This document shows positions 31,740-32,079 of a stretch of 32,079 nt of DNA, piece after piece. Each line of letters opens with the position of its first letter. The first letter of the stretch is position 1. The DNA comes from Algoriphagus sp. Lineage in GTDB: Bacteria; Bacteroidota; Bacteroidia; Cytophagales; Cyclobacteriaceae. Both the position numbers and the translations under genes were made by a program. The DNA lies in contig NZ_JAQWXX010000067.1 of the NCBI RefSeq assembly GCF_029254265.1, positions 1-32,079 on the forward strand, in the 5' to 3' direction. The notes beneath the pieces were generated by a model, which did no database searches, was not told where the DNA came from, and saw only the letters and a list, made by a program, of their open reading frames with translations.

Positions 31740-32079
31740 GCTATTCCCTCAATGAACTTTATCGGACTGTCGGAGTCAGCAAACAAGCAGTCCAGCAGGC
31801 TAGAACGCGTCAGGATACTTTTGACCTGGAGCTGGCCGAGTTGGTAGTGTTAGCCGACCAGCTCAAGGAAGAGCACCCCGGGTGTGGGGTTGAAAAGATG
31901 TATCGTACCCTGAACCCCAATTGGATGGGTAGGGATAAGTTTTGTGAGCTTTTTCTCGAGCTGGGCTATGGTGTCAAGCGGGTCAGAAACTACCATCGGA
32001 CCACTTATAGCGGAGACTTATATTATCCCAATCTAATTGAAGGAATGAGTGTCAACAGGCCTTTCCAAGTGATTCAGAG
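31736..32079 (+). CDS. IS3-family transposase OrfB (N-terminal part, runs off the right edge)
   Basis: Starts ATG at 31736 in the -1 frame to OrfA and remains open to the window end (about 114 residues). HPGCGVEKMYRTLNPNWMGR followed by GYGVKRVRNYHRTTYS is the HTH_21 region of OrfB. The catalytic DDE (rve) domain would begin shortly after IEGMSVNRPFQVIQ at the edge, so its integrity is unknown. Confidence 0.88.
   Translation, partial: MSYSLNELYRTVGVSKQAVQQARTRQDTFDLELAELVVLADQLKEEHPGCGVEKMYRTLNPNWMGRDKFCELFLELGYGVKRVRNYHRTTYSGDLYYPNLIEGMSVNRPFQVIQ

Larger units (their letters stand above)
31306..32079 (+). mobile_element. IS3-family insertion sequence (left part; cut by window end)
   Basis: OrfA and the start of OrfB lie in the normal IS3 order and overlap. 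The left end is probably near TGATATAGGTTGACCG at 31306, where the repeat array stops, but the terminal inverted repeat cannot be verified without the right end. The element sits directly against the heptanucleotide array. Confidence 0.8.

Overview
The window looks like a chromosomal segment from a member of the Bacteroidota, most like the Cytophagales/Cyclobacteriaceae (an Algoriphagus-type genome). The reasons are a SusC/SusD pair, a DUF6520 and a DUF6266 protein, a MauE/DoxX-type protein of Bacteroidota style, AT-rich DNA, frequent TTG starts and mostly absent Shine-Dalgarno sequences. The genus is inferred, not proven.

Region 1 (1-17619) is one long plus-strand block of 18 overlapping or nearly abutting genes for a surface polysaccharide or glycan: 11 glycosyltransferases (GT2, GT4, a GT-C membrane enzyme, a polyprenyl-phosphate sugar transferase and a putative rhamnosyltransferase), five methyltransferases (one broken), a Wzt-type ABC ATPase with its glycan-binding C-terminal domain, and a glutamine-dependent amidotransferase (AsnB type). 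The left edge holds the start of a reverse-strand gene, probably from an inserted element, which has removed the 5' part of the first methyltransferase. No Wzm permease is present; it may lie to the left. The first 2.8 kb is visibly more AT-rich than the rest.

Region 2 (17620-18680) is a cluster of about 115-190 bp palindromic repeats ending in CGTCATTGCGAG / CTCGCAATGACG, around a single-domain GIY-YIG nuclease gene whose last seven codons are made from a repeat end. Region 3 (18681-20811) holds a DUF6934-like protein with a small lysine-rich partner, lying between two identical terminator hairpins, then a divergent XRE regulator and a small unknown gene.

Region 4 (20812-28016) is a nutrient-uptake and envelope block: a TlpA-like protein with a CxxS site and a DUF3738-like tail, SusC and SusD on the plus strand, facing a MauE-type membrane protein and a DUF6520 secreted protein on the minus strand. 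Region 5 (28268-29961) is a compact operon of a Crp/Fnr-like regulator overlapping a class I terpene synthase with intact DDxxD, NSE and RY motifs, followed by a small helix-turn-helix-like protein. Region 6 (29962-32079) has a DUF6266 protein, two long 7-8 bp period repeat arrays and the first part of an IS3-family insertion sequence cut by the window end.

The most unusual signal is a degenerate heptanucleotide repeat family (consensus near CGACATC). It occurs in intergenic DNA (30049-30090; 31089-31298) and also inside one GT4 gene (17174-17265), with a related 7-bp repeat inside a second GT4 gene (14023-14057). In both genes it is read through in frame as 7-residue peptide repeats. The second most interesting is the Crp-terpene synthase operon, and the third is the repeat/GIY-YIG cluster.
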